Shown here: positions 61,340 through 64,000 of the stretch, in pieces
Numbering within the stretch: the first letter of the stretch is position 1
Layout of the letters: each line of letters begins with the position of its first letter
From: a bacterium
GTDB taxonomy: Bacteria; Electryoneota; RPQS01
Reading direction: 5' to 3'
NCBI GenBank assembly: GCA_036504735.1
Contig: DASXUQ010000008.1
Coordinates: 186,001-250,000 of the forward strand
DNA length: 64,000 nucleotides
Position numbers and translations under genes: made by a program
The notes under the pieces: model-generated
Database searches by the model: none
What the model was told of the DNA's origin: nothing
The model's input: the letters and a program-made list of their open reading frames with translations, nothing else

Positions 61340-62698
61340 ATGAAAACGGTGCTGACTCTGATTTCGATTCTCAGTCTTGCTGTGCTGGCGTGGGGGCAGC
61401 CGCCGGATACGTTGTGGACGCGCCGCGGAGAGGGGTACGACCGCGCCGCGCTCACCGCTACCGGGGATGGTGGGTTCCTCTGGTGTCGCATACAGAGCAG
61501 TGGTCGCATCGGTCTGGACCGCTATGACGCGGCGGGGAACGTAGCGTGGTCGCAGGAACTGGGCTTCTTCTACAAATGCGACGTGCAACCGGACGCCGAT
61601 AGCGGCTTTGTGGTCCTGCTTTCGGACAACGAGACGGAAATCGTAAGGCTCACGTCCTCCGGCGAGGAACTCTGGCATCGCTACGTCGATGAGGCCTACG
61701 CGAGCGGCTTTCAGGATTGGATCCGGCCCGCGCCGGGGGGAGGATACTTCACCGCGTCCTCTGTCAGTTCCTGGGCCACGCGGCTGGCCGCCAACGGCGA
61801 TACCGTGTGGGTGCGGGCGCTTGATCTGCCGGTGGCCACGACCCCGGTTGCCATGTGGGCGGAGGCCGATACCGGTTTTGTGATCGCCGGCCGGCAGCGA
61901 ACCGGTACGGATTCGACCGTGTTTCTGCTGACCAAATTCAACGGCCGGGGAGACCCCCTTTGGACGCGTTCCTATAGCGGCGGCGGCAATGCCATGGGGA
62001 TCATCGGCGCGGCGCCTGCCAATGACGGCAGCGTCTATGAAGTAGGGTGTGCGCCTTCCCTCATGCGCATCGTGGCGGCGGGCAATGACCAATGGACGCG
62101 CGATATCCCGGATCTGGAGGGCTGTGTTGCCACGGCCCTCTGCCCCACACAGGACGGAGGCTGCTCGGTCGCCGGAGTCTTCTACCCGGTCGAATTTATG
62201 GGTACAAATATGTTTGCCGCGAAGTTCGACAGCTCCGGTCGATGCCTGTGGACCTGCCCGCGTTTCACACGCGAAGAGAGCATGTACGCGACCCATATCG
62301 TGCAGACCTCCGATGGTGGCTATGTGGTCGCGGCGCAGGTGAGTGAGCCCGATACCGTACTGACGGCAACGGGTTCCTTGCTGGTCCGCTTCGCCCCGGA
62401 CCCGACCGCTGCCCATCCGTCCGTCATCCTTCATCCGTCCACCTTCATCCTTTCCGCGTATCCCAACCCCTTCAACCCGGCGACCACGCTGGCTTTCACA
62501 CTGCCGAATTCCGGCAAACTGTCTCTGGAAATCTATGACGTGATGGGCCGTCAGGTGCAAACCCTCTCCGATGGATTTTTGGAAGCGGGGGAGCATTCGC
62601 TGCGGTTTGACGGCACCGCGCTGCCGTCGGGGATTTACTTCGCTCGGATACAGAGCGGGGAATTTACAGCCACACACAAGTTGCTGCTGCTTAAGTAA
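61340..62698 (+). CDS. Exported T9SS cargo protein, paralogue A
   Basis: 452 residues; GGGAGGCTGCG precedes the ATG. Signal peptide with cleavage AWG-Q. The body has repeats of the kind TGDGGFLWCRIQSSG, DSGFVVLLSDNE, GGGYFTAS and DGGYVVAAQ, with W-pairs such as GDTVWVRALD, as in secreted seven-blade-like proteins of FCB bacteria. A linker made from heptamer repeats (HPSVILHPSTFILSA) leads into the T9SS sorting domain (YPNPFNPATTLAFTLPNSGK, ending HKLLLLK). No enzymatic motif. The next gene is a tandem paralogue that starts 11 bases later. Confidence 0.87.
   Translation: MKTVLTLISILSLAVLAWGQPPDTLWTRRGEGYDRAALTATGDGGFLWCRIQSSGRIGLDRYDAAGNVAWSQELGFFYKCDVQPDADSGFVVLLSDNETEIVRLTSSGEELWHRYVDEAYASGFQDWIRPAPGGGYFTASSVSSWATRLAANGDTVWVRALDLPVATTPVAMWAEADTGFVIAGRQRTGTDSTVFLLTKFNGRGDPLWTRSYSGGGNAMGIIGAAPANDGSVYEVGCAPSLMRIVAAGNDQWTRDIPDLEGCVATALCPTQDGGCSVAGVFYPVEFMGTNMFAAKFDSSGRCLWTCPRFTREESMYATHIVQTSDGGYVVAAQVSEPDTVLTATGSLLVRFAPDPTAAHPSVILHPSTFILSAYPNPFNPATTLAFTLPNSGKLSLEIYDVMGRQVQTLSDGFLEAGEHSLRFDGTALPSGIYFARIQSGEFTATHKLLLLK
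62413..62453. repeat. Heptamer array encoding the linker before a T9SS sorting domain
   Basis: Degenerate TTCATCC units (with GTCATCC, GTCCACC) lie directly before the codons for SAYPNPFNP in the paralogue A gene. Confidence 0.8.
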
Positions 62699-62708
62699 GG
62701 AGGCTGCC

Positions 62709-64000
62709 ATGAGAACCACAATCATTGCCCTGATCACGCTCATCCTCGTTGGTTCGGCGTTTGCCCAGCCGCCGACTGCTGTGTGGACCCGGACCTTGGG
62801 CGATGCCGAGGGAGTGCGGGATCCCGGCATCTATAGCATGAGTGCAGGTGCCGACGGCGGTGTGTACGTCACGGGGCGGTGCTGCCTGAATGTTTTCCAT
62901 CAGGCCTTTGCGTCCGCCTGGGTAGCGCGTCTTGATGTGAACGGAAATGTAAGCTGGTCGAGAGACTTCTGGGGAACCGGCGGCTCCTCTCCCGGTTGGG
63001 ATGCCGGAGGGTACGCGATCCAAACCGCCGCCGATGGGGGCTGCATCGTCGGTTGCGGGATAGGCGACTTGGGTTCTATCCCCTTACCGGCTGCCTTGGT
63101 TCGCCTGAACGGTTCAGGAGATACCCTGTGGGCGCGGCTGATTCAACCGCTGGATACCATGCCCAACAGTGCTGCCGTCACCGCGGTCTGCGCTGCACCC
63201 GGCAACGGTATTGCGGCAACCGCGCGCAGCGACACCCGGATCGTCCGCGCCGATTCTGCCGGAAATATTCTGTGGGACCATTCGATACCTGACGCGACAT
63301 TAAACTCGATTATCGCCACGCCGGACGGTGGTTTTGTTGCCGCGGGTATGTACAGCCCGGGATTCAGCGTCTCCTTCTTCCTGATGAAAGTCAACGCGGC
63401 GGGTGACACCCTATGGACGCGGCACCACTATTTCCTGCTCGGCGGCAGCGCCACCGCTGTGCTCCAAACTCCGCAGCACGGGTTTATCATGGCGGGAAAG
63501 GCCTTCATACCGGACACTACACAGCCTGCATTCGGTGCGGTCGCAGCCACCGATTCTATGGGCCAGTTGCTCTGGTGGCGGACCTACGATGATCCGGAAT
63601 TCATCAGCATGAAGCCCTGTGCCGAAGGAGGCTATATTCTGCTTTCGGACCGCCTTGTGCGCATCAACGAGGACGGCGACACGCTTTGGACAAAGGCTCT
63701 GTCGAGCGACACCTATAGCTACAAAGATGTGGTGCAGACGGCGGACAGCGGTTATGTTGTCGGCGGTTATTCCGGCACGGAATGGGGCGGCTCCGCCGAA
63801 CTCACCAAATTCTCCCGCGAAGGCCTGGCTACCGATCCGTCTTTCATCCTTCATCCTTACGCCTTCATCCTTTCCGCGTACCCCAATCCTTTCAACCCCG
63901 GCACCACTCTTTCCTTCGCGCTTTCCAAAGCGGGGCGGACAAGCATCGTGGTCTATGACATTACGGGGCGCGAGGTGCAGACGCTCATAAATGAGACGCT
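62709..64000 (+). CDS. Exported T9SS cargo protein, paralogue B (3' end outside window)
   Basis: At least 430 codons from ATG 62709, with AAGGAGGCTGCC before it; open to the window edge. Signal peptide with cleavage AFA-Q, mature start QPPTAVWTRTLGD. The layout matches the upstream paralogue: repeats such as ADGGVYVTGR, ADGGCIVGCG, PDGGFVAAGMYS and DSGYVVGGY. A heptamer-derived linker (FILHPYAFILSAYPNPFNP) leads into a T9SS sorting domain, of which about 50 residues are visible (YDITGREVQTLI). The last part of the sorting domain lies outside. Confidence 0.85.
   Translation, partial: MRTTIIALITLILVGSAFAQPPTAVWTRTLGDAEGVRDPGIYSMSAGADGGVYVTGRCCLNVFHQAFASAWVARLDVNGNVSWSRDFWGTGGSSPGWDAGGYAIQTAADGGCIVGCGIGDLGSIPLPAALVRLNGSGDTLWARLIQPLDTMPNSAAVTAVCAAPGNGIAATARSDTRIVRADSAGNILWDHSIPDATLNSIIATPDGGFVAAGMYSPGFSVSFFLMKVNAAGDTLWTRHHYFLLGGSATAVLQTPQHGFIMAGKAFIPDTTQPAFGAVAATDSMGQLLWWRTYDDPEFISMKPCAEGGYILLSDRLVRINEDGDTLWTKALSSDTYSYKDVVQTADSGYVVGGYSGTEWGGSAELTKFSREGLATDPSFILHPYAFILSAYPNPFNPGTTLSFALSKAGRTSIVVYDITGREVQTLINET
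63842..63873. repeat. Heptamer array encoding the linker before a second T9SS sorting domain
   Basis: TTCATCC, TTCATCC, TTACGCC and TTCATCC in register, again directly before the codons for SAYPNPFNP. The unit order differs from the array in paralogue A. Confidence 0.85.

Overview
The window looks like chromosomal DNA of a GC-rich, uncultured Gram-negative bacterium of the FCB superphylum, probably outside Bacteroidota itself. The main evidence is a SprA outer-membrane translocon of the type IX secretion system (T9SS) and five exported proteins ending in, or entering, a 'YPNPFNP'-type T9SS sorting domain. Lol-type lipoprotein transport genes and outer-membrane beta-barrel proteins agree with a diderm cell. 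The phylum is an inference; no rRNA gene is present, and I see no tRNA gene, CRISPR array or insertion sequence.

Layout. 1-8.3 kb (minus strand): a tightly packed sprA, glutaminyl cyclase, ppx/gppA unit. 8.3-9.8 kb: a gene-free stretch full of short dispersed repeats. 9.8-15 kb: a MATE exporter, a LolD-like ATPase, a beta-barrel protein and a sigma-54 activator. 15-17 kb: dapA-dapB behind a clear sigma-70-type promoter. 17-20.4 kb: a large pentapeptide-repeat membrane protein and a nitrilase. 20.5-27 kb: two tandem paralogous T9SS cargo proteins of about 1,040 residues. 27-30 kb: an exported hydrolase and two exported TPR proteins. 30-31.6 kb: a two-gene ATPase/nuclease-like cassette of possible defence function. 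31.6-36.7 kb: lysC, a SpoIID-like protein, a small DUF5655-like protein and prfB with a programmed frameshift. 36.8-42.8 kb: a subtilisin-like T9SS protease, alr, a double-TIR protein and a possible uracil-glycosylase-fold protein. 43-55.2 kb: small housekeeping and envelope genes, lysS, a LolC/E permease, a membrane glycosyltransferase, an exported propeller protein and a third TPR paralogue. 55.4-61 kb: a two-domain VOC dioxygenase-like protein and the mcsA-mcsB-clpC protein-arginine-phosphorylation and proteolysis genes. 61.3-64 kb: two more tandem T9SS cargo paralogues, the last cut off by the window.

How the genes fit together. Export and surface display dominate: SprA, cargo with sorting domains, Lol components and many signal peptides. 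At least eight exported proteins carry Gln directly after the predicted signal-peptidase cleavage site, and the gene next to sprA encodes a glutaminyl cyclase that could cap such ends as pyroglutamate. dapA, dapB and lysC (lysine/diaminopimelate) and alr (D-alanine) feed peptidoglycan synthesis. mcsA, mcsB and clpC form a protein-quality-control unit without a ctsR gene beside it.

The most unusual large-scale signal is a set of short repeat families scattered between genes: GGATGAA heptamers, CTGAAA arrays, TTTTGGC tracts, GTAG-palindromes, TCAGGATGACA elements, C-run/G-run hairpins and a covarying stem-loop. The heptamer has also entered reading frames, where it forms a signal-peptide core and the linkers in front of T9SS sorting domains.
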